Source: Corinectria fuckeliana
Taxonomy: Eukaryota; Ascomycota; Sordariomycetes; Hypocreales; Nectriaceae
NCBI GenBank assembly: GCA_019137255.1
Contig: WPDH01000123.1
Coordinates: 62,001-126,000 of the forward strand
Reading direction: 5' to 3'
DNA: 64,000 nt
Shown here: positions 11,081 through 21,067 of the stretch, piece after piece
How the letters are laid out: each line of letters begins with the position of its first letter
Position numbering within the stretch: position 1 is the first letter of the stretch
The notes under the pieces: model-generated
What the model was told of the DNA's origin: nothing
The model's database searches: none
What the model saw: the letters and a program-made list of their open reading frames with translations, nothing else
Translations under genes and position numbers: made by a program

Positions 11081-13342
11081 ATGCCTAGCAGTGCCAGAAA
11101 GCCCCAGGTCAATTTGCGCCAGGGTCTCGACCGAGACGTCTACCACATCCTCAAGAAACTCGAGGACGCCAACGACGGCAAACCTTTCAAGACCATCACG
11201 CAAGTCTACGACGCCATCAAGCGCTCCAACTCAAGCCTGAGCCGGCAGAAGAAGCGGCCGCTCGAGGACTCGATCGATCGCGTCCTTCAGGTCCGCAAAG
11301 CGGAATTGGACGAGTCCGACTCCGAGGCCGCGCTCGACGATCCCGAGCCCGCGAAGCCGGAAGACGACCGATTCCTCCTCAATAGGCAGATGACGGCGCT
11401 TTGGCATCAGGATTCCACGTCGCAAACGCCCAACTCGGGCGAGGGCCGCGCCGCGAAGAAACGCCGCCTCCAAGGGGAAGGCGAGGAGCGCTCCGGTAGA
11501 AAGATGTCAGCTGGGGACGGTAAGGAGTCGGCAGCTGCGTTGACGCCAGCGCAGTCCAACGGTCACGAGACGGACGTACAACCCGCCGAGAAGCCAGAGA
11601 AGACGAAGCTTAAGAAGGCGCAAAAATCAAGTCGCTTCAAGATCGAGCATCCTGCCGGCCTGCCCCGATTAGGAGGCGTGAGTGAATTCTACAACCCACT
11701 GCTCGAGAAGTTGCACATCATCATGAAACGGCCAGAACGGTGGGTTTCGAACAACGGGCGGCAGGTCCCCGGCATCCTTCTGTCTGGCCCAGCTGGAATT
11801 GGAAAGAAATCGACGGTCCGCTCCCTGGCATCAGATCTTGAGTTGCCGCTGGTCGACCTTACCGGGTGCTTCGCCGACCTAGAGCGTATGGAGAAGAGTC
11901 TCAACGACGCAATCGACGAGGCTATGAAGCTGGCGCCTTGCATCATATTTATTGAACAGCTGGATTGGTACATGTCAAATCCGGGAGGGAGCAGCCGCAG
12001 CGAACACCACCTCCGCACATTGACCTCACTCAAGCATCAAATGCAGCGTATTGAGAAGGACCGACCAAAGGACAGGCACATTCTGGCCATGGCTACGACC
12101 TCTAGGATCACGGAAGTGGACCCGGAAGCGCTGAAGCTCGGAATGTTTGAGCGGACGATTCAGATGAGGATACCGGACCTTGTAAGCCGGCGGGATATCT
12201 TCAAGATGGCTACCGAGGGCATGAACCTCAACGAAGACGTCGACTTTACCGAGCTGGCTAAGCTTACGCACGGTTTCGTGGGCGCTGATATCGTTAGTGT
12301 CGTGTCGCTGGCCCTGGAGGTCCCCAAGAACTCGATCGTCGACGACGAGCAGCCCCGAGAACTGGCCGTTGATGACATGGATATCTCGGACGAAATCATG
12401 CCCTTGCCTGTTCCCGAACCGCCTTCGGATACTTTTGGACTGGACGACTTCAAGACGGCCATCAAGAACTTCACCCCGTCCCTCCGCAAAGAGGGCTTCA
12501 CCGTCATCCCCAACGTCACCTGGGCACAAGTCGGCGCCCTCCGCGACGTCCGGGAGCAGCTCGACATGTCCATCATCGGCCCCATTCAGGACCCCGACTT
12601 GTACCGCCGCTTCGGCCTCAACCAGCCCGCCGGCTGCCTGCTCTGGGGTCCTCCCGGCTGCGGCAAGACGCTGGTGGCGCAGGCCGTGGCCAACGAGGCG
12701 CAGGCCAGCTTCATTCTCATCAACGGCCCCGAGCTACTCAACAAGTACGTGGGCGAGTCGGAGCGGGCGGTGCGCGAGCTCTTCAACCGCGCGCGCTCGT
12801 CGACGCCCTGCATCCTCTTCTTCGACGAGATGGACTCGCTCGTGCCCAAGCGCGACAACGCGTCCACCGAGGCCGGCGCCCGCGTCGTCAACGCCCTCCT
12901 CACCGAGCTCGACGGCGCCCAGGACCGCGCCGGCGTCTACGTCATCGGCACCACCAACCGCCCGGACATGATCGACCCGGCCATGCTCCGCCCGGGCCGC
13001 CTCAACGTCCGCCTCTTCGTCGACCTGCCGACGGCCGACGAGCGCGGCGACATCCTGCGCGCCATCTACCGCACCAACCACCCGGGCGCCGGGCCTGACG
13101 AGCTGGCCCAGCTGGACCCCATCGCCCGCGACCCGCGCTGCAAGGACTTCAGCGGCGCGGACCTGGGCGGCCTGCACATCAAGGCGGCCGAGAGCGCGCT
13201 GAAGCGGTGGCGGCGCGGGGAGAAGAGCGACCCTGGCATCGACGGTGAGGCCTGGGAGCACGCGCTGGCCAACACGCATCGCAGCGTGCTGAATCCGGAG
13301 TCGTATCGACGGCTGGATGTGAAGCTGGGCAAGTCGAGCTAG
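11081..13342 (+). CDS. Rix7/NVL-like double AAA ATPase with a degenerate first ATPase domain
   Basis: Intronless, 753 residues. Rix7 is the nuclear type II AAA ATPase that strips factors such as Nsa1 from pre-60S ribosomes. The N-terminal region (residues 1-75, LRQGLDRDVYHIL, RSNSSLSRQKKRPLEDSI) matches the NVL/Rix7 winged domain, followed by an acidic and basic linker with NLS-like AKKRR. The second AAA domain is canonical: Walker A GPPGCGKT (523-530), Walker B FFDE (Asp582, Glu583), GTTNRPD sensor and MLRPGRL arginine-finger region. The first is not. Its P-loop is GPAGIGKK (236-243) with Lys where Ser/Thr should be, its Walker B reads FIEQ (Glu292, Gln293) instead of FxDE, sensor-1 Asn is Ser (TTSR), and the arginine-finger stretch reads GMFE instead of GRFD. 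It may be this lineage's Rix7 or a diverged paralogue; the window cannot tell which. Confidence 0.8.
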   Translation: MPSSARKPQVNLRQGLDRDVYHILKKLEDANDGKPFKTITQVYDAIKRSNSSLSRQKKRPLEDSIDRVLQVRKAELDESDSEAALDDPEPAKPEDDRFLLNRQMTALWHQDSTSQTPNSGEGRAAKKRRLQGEGEERSGRKMSAGDGKESAAALTPAQSNGHETDVQPAEKPEKTKLKKAQKSSRFKIEHPAGLPRLGGVSEFYNPLLEKLHIIMKRPERWVSNNGRQVPGILLSGPAGIGKKSTVRSLASDLELPLVDLTGCFADLERMEKSLNDAIDEAMKLAPCIIFIEQLDWYMSNPGGSSRSEHHLRTLTSLKHQMQRIEKDRPKDRHILAMATTSRITEVDPEALKLGMFERTIQMRIPDLVSRRDIFKMATEGMNLNEDVDFTELAKLTHGFVGADIVSVVSLALEVPKNSIVDDEQPRELAVDDMDISDEIMPLPVPEPPSDTFGLDDFKTAIKNFTPSLRKEGFTVIPNVTWAQVGALRDVREQLDMSIIGPIQDPDLYRRFGLNQPAGCLLWGPPGCGKTLVAQAVANEAQASFILINGPELLNKYVGESERAVRELFNRARSSTPCILFFDEMDSLVPKRDNASTEAGARVVNALLTELDGAQDRAGVYVIGTTNRPDMIDPAMLRPGRLNVRLFVDLPTADERGDILRAIYRTNHPGAGPDELAQLDPIARDPRCKDFSGADLGGLHIKAAESALKRWRRGEKSDPGIDGEAWEHALANTHRSVLNPESYRRLDVKLGKSS

Positions 13343-14218
13343 ATTGCTCCTTGCTGGCGGTTAAGGGGTGGCAAAGACACGTGAGATGTATATACACTCG
13401 TTGAGGCCGTGGAGGCTTCACTCCTGGAGACGTGAGCACACACTCACACCTCCGTGTAGATAATGACCAACAAAACGATATCCTGCCCGTTCATCCCAAA
13501 CTTGTCAGTATGGAAACTTACACCACATTTCATTCAGTGACATCGCGAACTAACTACGCCGCGCGTGTCTTAACGCCTAAATCCATCCTGAGGCGTTTGC
13601 CCTTCATCCTTGGTCAGGGCCAAGGGTCCCGCCTAACAAAACAAATGGCCGTCGCCGATCCTCAACGCCGGCACCCCACTTGTCCCGGGGAAACGGAAAT
13701 ATCTCGGCAAGGCCCTGCAAACAAATTACTGGCGCAAAACCACGCAGAGAAAGGTGAAGTAAATACAGGCAGGGCACACAGCTTTGTAAACACACAAAAG
13801 CCGGGGATGGATCGGGGATGGATCTGGAATGTCCCGTCACATGTCCTCGGCTTTGCGTTGGAATGAGGCCGAGGGTCCCGGAGACATGGTTAAATCTATA
13901 ACGGCACTACAGAACTGCAATGCGCATCGTGATATATTAGACATGTAGATACTGATTGTCATGAAATTCATTTTGGATGAGTGACTGCAAGAGCGTGGGA
14001 ACCAACCCCTGTCTAGTCTTGGGAGGGTATTTATTTAGTAGTGGCTCCAGCCCCAACGCCTGAATGCAGAGGGACGAAACGCATGAAGAGGAGATGAAAA
14101 TAGGTACAAGGCACAGTCGTGGTGTGCCGACTACTCTAAGTGCTGTGGTCTATGGTACAATCGCCCCCGGCGCCGCCGTCTATCAAAATTCGTAACATTA
14201 CACGCGAGTCTTGGTCGC
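13343..14218. other. Intergenic, converging gene ends
   Basis: 876 bases between the ends of the Rix7-like and cytochrome c genes. I see no gene; it must hold two 3' UTRs. Confidence 0.6.
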
Positions 14219-15027
14219 TTAAGCGGTCTCCTTCTTGAGCCAGCTGTGAGAAAAGTGTTAGTGTGAGGCTTCGCCCGCCAAGGGAATGAGGTGAACTTAC
14301 GCAACTAGGTTTTCTCGGTCGGCAGCCTTCTTCAGACCGCCGAAGGCCATCTTGGTACCGGGAATGTACTTCTTGGGGTTCTCGAGGTAGTCGAACAGGG
14401 TCTTGTCGTCCCAGGTGACGCCAGCCTTCTTGTTGGCATCGGTGTAGGCGTAGCCGCTGACGCTACCGGTCTTGCGGCCGAAGAGGCCGTGCAGGGCAGG
14501 GCCGATCTTGTTGCCGCCGTCCTTCTCGACGGTGTGGCACTGAGCGCATCGGGTGGTGAAGAGCTTGGCTCCCTTCTTCAGATCGGCTGGCGAGTGAGTT
14601 AGCAAGGGGGGGCGTTCACGGTTGTGTTTGTGTGGGCTTGTTTCTAGAGGCTGAGCGGTTGAAGGGGCGGCGAGGGAAGCCAAGGTCGGAGAGATTTGCG
14701 AGCGGAGATGGTCTCGAAGAGATCCAGAGGCGTCGCAAAGGCAGTGTCGTGGTCATTGTCAAGGAACCAAGAGCGTTGATAGCCCAGGGACCAAGGGAAA
14801 ATGACGCAGGCGCCAGGGCGATAGGGCGTGCGCCGTGAGGGTCACAGCAGCACCTGTACAGCGTCGCCGGCCTCTGACATTGCGCAGAAACGCACCGCGA
14901 CCGTCGCGAGGCGTCGTCCGTCTTTCTCGGCGTCTCAATTGGCATCCGTAGGCCCGGGGGCGGTGCAGGGGAGGTGCTGTTTTTGCGCATTGCGCGCGGA
15001 GGAAAAGGGAGACTTACGACCGGCCAT
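14219..15027 (-). CDS. Cytochrome c
   Basis: Soluble haem protein of the mitochondrial intermembrane space that carries electrons from complex III to complex IV. Minus-strand exons are 15027-15018 (only 10 coding bases), 14586-14301 and 14243-14219, giving 106 residues. The haem attachment motif CAQCH is at residues 17-21, with His21 as one axial ligand and Met83 in GTKMAFGG as the other. NPKKYIPG and WLKKETA are also typical. The start is fixed by ATGGCCGGTC followed by a perfect GTAAGT donor. The first intron (14587-15017) is 431 bases, long for this genome. The second donor is also GTAAGT. Confidence 0.96.
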
Positions 15028-15827
15028 TGTAATGGTTGTGGTTGGTGTAGACGGGTGAGGGAATCAAAGGTCGAGCGAGAGGCAGCAAAGGCGAGGAGAT
15101 GGGGTTTCCGGTAAGAGGCAAAGGTTTAGGGGGTGAGGAAGAGGGATGAGAGTAGGACAAGAAGGAAGGAGGAGGGAAGAAAAAAATCAAGAACAAGGGC
15201 CCGGCTCCGAAATACCTTATGACAGCATGACAGCCTCCGGGGCGAATTTGCCAACGGGGGAACGGGGGGCCGTGGGCGTTCGGCAGCCACAAGGTGGCTA
15301 GTCGGCAGCGGGCCAATCAGGGGCCGAGAATTACGCAGACGCGTGAGTAGCAGAGGCGGTGGCCCCGGGAGAAGTCGGATCGCGGCGGGTCTCGCCTGTA
15401 GTTGGTCGGATCCGGCTTTCCCCTACCGGATGCACAGATATTCCGGGCCCGCCGTCAGAAATCCGTGGTATGGGTGGGGCGGAGGCTGGGGCTGGGGCTA
15501 GACCGGAACGAGCAAACAAAGGCAGGCTGCATTGCCCGCATACCGACATGTTAGTCTCGTGAGAAAGGGAAGAAAAAAAAGCACCCATTCATACTCGTAC
15601 TGTAAACAATTCCACCTCCATATCCAACGGCCTAGGGTGACAAGAACAAAAACGAAAACAAAAAACACTACCTTTGTCGAGGCGTTTGGTCGAGCACCTC
15701 GACTATAATTGCCCCCCGAGGCACCAAGGCACCCAAGGCACCAACCGCCCGTCCCTCTCTCTCTCTCTCGCTCCTCCCACACAATCCGTCGCACATCTGA
15801 GATACGCCCCAACAACCCGCCAGAGCC
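15028..15827. promoter_or_regulatory. Divergent promoter: cytochrome c / mitochondrial membrane protein
   Basis: 800 bases between two head-to-head start codons. It contains a CCAAT box, an ACGCGT word at 15339-15344, and a CT repeat at about 15754-15769 just upstream of the right-hand gene. No other gene is seen. Confidence 0.6.
15313..15317 (+). promoter_or_regulatory. CCAAT box in the cytochrome c promoter
   Basis: GGGCCAATCAGG contains CCAATCA, the preferred core of the fungal CCAAT-binding (Hap) complex, about 290 bases upstream of the cytochrome c start. In yeast the Hap complex drives CYC1 and other respiratory genes. Function here is inferred from the motif and position only. Confidence 0.5.
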
Positions 15828-16708
15828 ATGGCGTCTCGTACCATCATCCCGCGCTTCCTCCTCCCGCTGCAGGGCCCTCTCTGGCGCGGTGTGCGCATCC
15901 CGCTCTCGCAAAACATCCACATCCGCTTCGCCTCCTCCTCGAAGCCGCCGGCGTCGTCCTCTCCCGCGAAGCCCATCGTCCTCGAGAAGCCCGCCCGCTT
16001 CAACCCGCCCTCCCACGGCTCCCGCCTCAAGCGCAACTCCGTGCCCCGACACTATGGCCCCGAGCTCACCCCCTCCGAGCGCTTCGCCCAGGACCAGCGG
16101 AACTACCCCGGCATTATGGCCCCCGAGGGCACCTGGGCGCACTGGTTCTGGAACAGCCGCCTGCTGCACACCGTCGTCACCATGGTAAGCCTTTCCACTG
16201 AAGCCTTTCCACTGAAGCCTTTCCACTGAAGCCGCTGCCTCTTCGTCTGCAAGTCGTGTGCAACAACACAGTGTTCCAGTGTTTGCTAACCCGACTAACC
16301 CCACAGGGCACCCTCTTCTTCCTCGCCGTCGCCACCTTCTTCATGAACTACGCCTACAACTCGCCCTTCAAGGATCTCGTGCCCCCCGTCTCCGACCTCT
16401 GGACTCAGCCCGTCCACTTCTTCACGGCCTGGAAGTACGTCGTCGTCGAGCACGAGAAGGACAAGGCCGCCAAGGCCCAGGACCACCGCACCCGCCACAT
16501 CGACGACGTCGCCAAGCGCCGCTACTTCATGAAGATGCACGGCATCGAGGCCAAGGATCCCGTCACCGTCGTCTTCGGCAAGGACACGCCCAAGCCCGAG
16601 GGCGAGCTCGAGGCCGCCGCCATGGGCCGCGAAATGCCCGAGGAGCCTGTCGAGGAGCACGTGGAGCAGCACGCTCAGGAGAAGAAGAAGTGGTTTGGTA
16701 TCTTCTGA
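15828..16708 (+). CDS. Predicted mitochondrial single-pass membrane protein, unknown function
   Basis: Exons 15828-16184 and 16307-16708 encode 252 residues. The N-terminus (MASRTIIPRFLLPLQG..RFASSSK) is Arg/Ser-rich without acidic residues and has a plausible cleavage site after RFA, so import into mitochondria is likely. The middle holds a well-ordered RHYGPELTPSERFAQDQRNYPG block and a WAHWFWN segment. One hydrophobic helix (about residues 115-138, across the splice junction: LLHTVVTMGTLFFLAVATFF) is followed by a charged C-terminal half rich in Lys and Glu. I do not recognise a named family. The shared promoter with cytochrome c suggests, but does not prove, a respiratory role. The intron contains three tandem copies of a 14-base unit. 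Confidence 0.85.
16189..16230 (+). repeat. Three perfect tandem copies of a 14-base unit inside an intron
   Basis: GCCTTTCCACTGAA is repeated three times without a mismatch, starting four bases after the donor site of the intron at 16185-16306. The copies do not contain GT..AG pairs that would make an obvious alternative exon. Confidence 0.95.
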
Positions 16709-16894
16709 GCATTAAACATGTGTCATCTATGTATCCGCATCATGGCTATAGCTACGGCGCAAATCCCCGTATCCGCGGGTCGCCGTTTGTAAAACTAGGT
16801 ATCCATACCTCTTGAGCCCCAGTAAAGCCCCTCTCTACATACTTCGTATACACTTCCCTCCAAGGTAGCAGCAGTATTGTTCGGTGACTTCCTC

Positions 16895-18017
16895 TCATGA
16901 CAATTCCACGCCCTCCAACCCGTCGAGAACCTCGTCCGCAACGCCTCCCTTTTCCAAGACGGCCTGGATAATCCCATCCAGAACCCCAAATTTTGTGCCA
17001 CCCAAGGGCGCCTTCCACACTCCCTCCGCCGCTGGTATATCTGCCCTGTGTTTCGTAGTGCCCGACGCACCAGTGTTGCCGGTATGAGGCACGCCAGGAG
17101 GCGTCAGCCTGGAAGGTGGATCAATAGTCCGAATTGACAACAGATGCAGTTGGCGTGCTTTCGAGTCCACCTCCATGTCCTCCGCCTCGTGCGACCGGCG
17201 AGCCTCCGCCACAGACACAGCGAGCGCCGTCTCCGCAACAGCGAGCTCCTCCTTGGCCGGGTCGAAAATGACATTGTCGCCAACTGCCACGACGAGCAGC
17301 GTGATGGGCGGGCGAGACCTGCCAGCAGCAGCGCCCTCTCGTGGGTACAGGAACGTCGAGGCCTCCCAGTCGTCGTCGAACATCGGATCCTCGTCGCCCT
17401 CGGACTTTAGTCGCGGGAGACGGGTTGCCAGGAGGGCGAGGTGGGTGGTGAGGGAGAGGAGCGGGAGTGGGTATGAAAGGGGCGGGGAGATGAGAAGGAC
17501 CTGTGCTTGTTAGTATTGCCTGCTTCGAGCTGCTGCGATCAAAGCCGGGTTCAGAGAATTAACATACGTCGAGGTATAGCCGCCAGTGAAACCGCCGGTT
17601 GATGCGGAGCTTCTTGGCAAACTCCTTGTCCGCCAACAACGCCTCCCTCAGCATCTCAGCCAAAAACACCGTCGAGGCCTCGTCATCGCGCTGTCCGGGA
17701 AGCTCCACCGCCAGCTCGAGCCAGTCGCCCCTCGAGCGTTCAGCCTCGGGTCTTGACCGTTCGTCCAGCTCCTCGGCGCGCGGCACCTCGTCCGTCTTCT
17801 CAATCTCCGCCTTCACACCGACGATGGCCTCGGTGCCGTCGGAGAAGTGCACGCGCGCGCTGCCGTTGGTCCCCGGCAGGATGCCCGTCTCGGCCGTCAG
17901 CGGGCGGAACTGCGTGGGAGAGCGGCCGTCGGGGCGGATGGGCGGCCTGAGGGAGAGGGAGCGGTGCAGGTAGGCGAGCTCGGCGGGCGAGAAGAGGACA
18001 TGTTGGGACGCCATCAT
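16895..18017 (-). CDS. RRP42: Exosome core subunit Rrp42 (RNase PH family)
   Basis: Subunit of the nine-protein ring of the RNA exosome, which handles 3' processing and decay of rRNA, mRNA and other RNAs in nucleus and cytoplasm. Minus-strand exons are 18017-17568 and 17500-16895, giving 351 residues. The N-terminal half shows the RNase PH fold signatures PPIRPDGRSPTQFRPL and GSARVHFSDGTEAIVGVK. The second half contains the DDDWEAS stretch and the TLLVVAVGDNVIFDPAKEE strand region typical of Rrp42. The intron carries a perfect TACTAAC branch point and a CACAG acceptor. Two consecutive ATGs (18017 and 18014) are possible starts. Fungal ring subunits lack catalytic activity and act as scaffold. 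Confidence 0.92.
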
Positions 18018-18569
18018 TTATTGCGCATCCATTGGCAGGCCGCAGGCAATCTGTGAAACAGTCCCTCGATAGTGGGCGCGCTGGCGCTGGATCAAGTGTC
18101 GTTGAGAAGCCGGTTCGTCGTTGACTTGCGATGCGAGGCTCAAGTTTTTTGGAAGAGCAAAGCTGGGCCTTCACCGAGGTGAACGATAAGATACGGAAAT
18201 TTTATCGCGCGGGGAGTGGGGAGCTTCTTTCAACATCCCACCTTCAGCCCCAGCCTAATGAACACCAAGTGTATGGAAGAGAATTACTAATACTGTACAA
18301 GTAGGTAGCTGCCCTCCTAACAAAATATCCACGTCTTTCTAGAAAACATAAAACAAAAAGGCACATAACGAGATGAAATACCCACCTTCCGTTTTTAATT
18401 TTTTTTGCTATCACTTTCTCAAAAAGTGTACTACACCAGGAGCATGAACAAGTGAGGTTTCATACCGATGCAAAAGGTAGCCAAATTGTGCCGCTACTAT
18501 ACAGCCTTCCAATATATAGGAACCCTAGAGCACAGCAAATTCACCTCTAAGCCATGTCCATGTCTGCCT
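18018..18569. other. Intergenic: RRP42 promoter and ATE1 3' end
   Basis: 552 bases, including an A/T-rich patch around 18340-18430. No gene seen. Confidence 0.6.
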
Positions 18570-21067
18570 TCAACGAGAAAAGTCCAAGCAGATTTGGTCC
18601 ATCAGGTCTGGCCCAATGGCCGCCACGAGCTCAGCAACTCCTGCCCTCAAGCCAGGCCACTCTCCAACACCTCGTTCGTGCCAGCTCACCAGATCCGACG
18701 TTTCATAGAGAGGACCGTTAGGAGCTATCCTCAATGCAATGTGATCCATATCCCAAGTGACCGCAGAAGAAAGAGGGGGGATGCCAGGCATTTTTGAGCT
18801 GAAGAGCCAAGCATCATCCTCGTCGTCCTTGTCTGGCTCGGATGACTCTGGCTCTTCTGGCTTGTTTTCAATCTTCAATCCCGGGTTGTCATCTGTAAGA
18901 GCAGACGCAGCGGCAGTAGAGGATGCCTGTCTCTCCTCATACATACTAACAAAGGGTTTCTTGTCGAGAAGATCCAAGATCTCTCGGCCCAACGGGTCCC
19001 ACACCAGCGCCACGGGATCAAGAACAAACTGCGGAGAGTAGTCAATCTTGTACCGCATCTTGGGGCAGCTGTGGATATAAAATCCGGGATACCACCAGCC
19101 ATAACCTTCCTCTATTGCAAGGGCAATCTCATAGAGAGCACCCAGCTTGCCAGGGGCGTGCTTGTGAATGCTTTCATCGTACAGAAAGTAAACGGAGCTT
19201 ACACACTTCGGTAGTAGATCGAGGACACCAATGGCAACTAGTTTTCCATCTAGCCTGTAGCAATGGTGATAGGAGCCCAGGCGACGCTTGCGCCCATCCA
19301 AACCTAGCATCGTTTCGCGCCTTAGGGGAGAGTTGCAGAGAAAGCCTTTGAAGCCCTTCTGGCTGATATCGCCGGGAGAATCTTTGTGAACAACCCGTTG
19401 ATAGTTTTCGTAGACGGCGAACTTTTCCTCAGTGAAGTCGTCATACTCGAGGGTGACCTCTAGCTTGTGGGCTGCCTCTGGAGGTTTCAACAACTTGGCA
19501 TCCTCAGCCTCGTGGACCCGCTCGATCAGGTCAAAGTGATTGTCTCGCTGTTTCGCCTGGCCGCGCGACTTGGGGTGCAGGCGAGCGGCCTCTTTGACGT
19601 ACGAATCTCCCATGACGTATTTGTTAAACTTGTTGATGGTCTGTCGCTGGGCCCTGGTCGGCTTAAACTGGCTTGAGTCAAGGCGGATGGTGTAGTGAGG
19701 GCAGCAAGACCGTCGCTGATCGGGACGATACATGAGCGACCCAGAGCGCCTCCAACATCTATCAACGAGAGTTTGGTAGAAGCTTGGGCTCAGGGAGCTG
19801 ACTCTGGCATAGTAAGAGAAGCCTACCATTACACATAAAGATTAGTATTGGTACATGACACATGATCCAGCGGTAGTGTGAGAATGTGAAGGGACAGATC
19901 CTGTAAACTATAGCAGTGATCCAGATTGCGTCAGTGTAGACATCTCGAACACATGGAAGTCTGGTATGCTGAGTAGTGTGAAGGTTCAACAGTGCAGAAC
20001 AAGGTAAATTCACGTTTTGACTGACTCTTGTCGCGAGTTCCACAGTAGCCGCATCTTGACGAGTTGGAGTATCCTGGTCCCGAGTTAGCCTCTGTTCAAT
20101 AGAGGAGTGTGTATTGAAGTTCTCGTGGGGGATAATTGGCAGCATCGTGCATCTCTTGAGTGGAAACGTTGAGACTGACGCGTGGGGGCAGATGGGTGGA
20201 TGAAGAAATATGGATAGAAGTGTGAAGGCATCACCACAGTCACATGTGACCACAACCATGAATCAGGTGGGTTGTTCTGAGTAGCTGTGAACTCATTATG
20301 AAGCCCACATGTAGCAAATAGAAGCTCGGCGATGTCACAAGATGCAGCGTTTGCGGGAAGTCAAGGTCTCCGCGATGGCCCGAGCAACATGAAGATAAGG
20401 CGTAACCCAGTAATACTTAGTTACCAGGTGAGTAGCTTAGTAAGAGTAGAGGGAGTCAAAGAGAGTGTTGTGTTGCTCTATGCCGGGTGGCAGGAAGCAA
20501 AGCCAGAGAGACGAGCCAGACGGAGCTAAGTAGGTAGATGGTAATTGGTGGTGGTTGAAAAAGAGATAGGCAATGATGATGGTGCGCTCATGTACATGTG
20601 TACGAACTCAATACGTACACACAAGACGCAGCCTAGGATAGAACAGGAAAGGATGACAGTGATGGACATGTGCCAGCAAATGCTCGGAATTGCCCAGGGG
20701 GGGGGGGGGTAGAGTGGATGTGGTGGATGGGATGGATGAAGGGGCGTTGGGATTGGAATTGGCGACACTAGTGCAGACGTTGAGGACGACGTGGAACTGA
20801 CAAAGGCCGAAGCCGAGTTGTGAAGTGAAGAGGAATTAAGAAAAGCGAACAAGTGACTTGGCTCGACCGGGACGGGGACAACGGGGCGCAACGGGGACCG
20901 GCGGTGGCGGGACAGGACCACAGGGCGCCGGGCAGCCAACGACAAGCGGGCATTGCGGCACGGGGGAGAACGGTTGGAGCAGGACCTGAGAATAAGCACT
21001 CACCAATGGGCGACATGTACTCATACTGGGACGCATCTCCAGGGATGCGCATGCCACTTGGGTCCAT
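18570..21067 (-). CDS. ATE1: Arginyl-tRNA--protein transferase
   Basis: Moves arginine from Arg-tRNA to N-terminal Asp/Glu (and oxidised Cys) of proteins, marking them for the Arg/N-degron ubiquitin pathway. Proposed minus-strand exons are 21067-21004, 20073-20014 and 19822-18570, giving 458 residues. Exon 2 encodes the conserved cysteine motif CGYC (residues 29-32) needed for activity in this family. Exon 3 carries YYARVSSLSPSFYQTLVDRCWRRSG, the FLCNSPL block and the catalytic core up to YPGFYIHSCPKMRYK. Exon 1 (MDPSGMRIPGDASQYEY..MSPIG) joins in frame to GYSNSSRCGYC and has a GTGAGT donor. It is 930 bases upstream, so that exon is the least certain part. A short C-terminal extension contains an acidic run (DKDDEDDA). 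Confidence 0.88.
20697..20709 (+). repeat. 13-base G run in the ATE1 first intron
   Basis: An uninterrupted run of 13 G on the plus strand (C on the transcribed sense of ATE1), inside the proposed 930-base intron. Confidence 0.9.
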
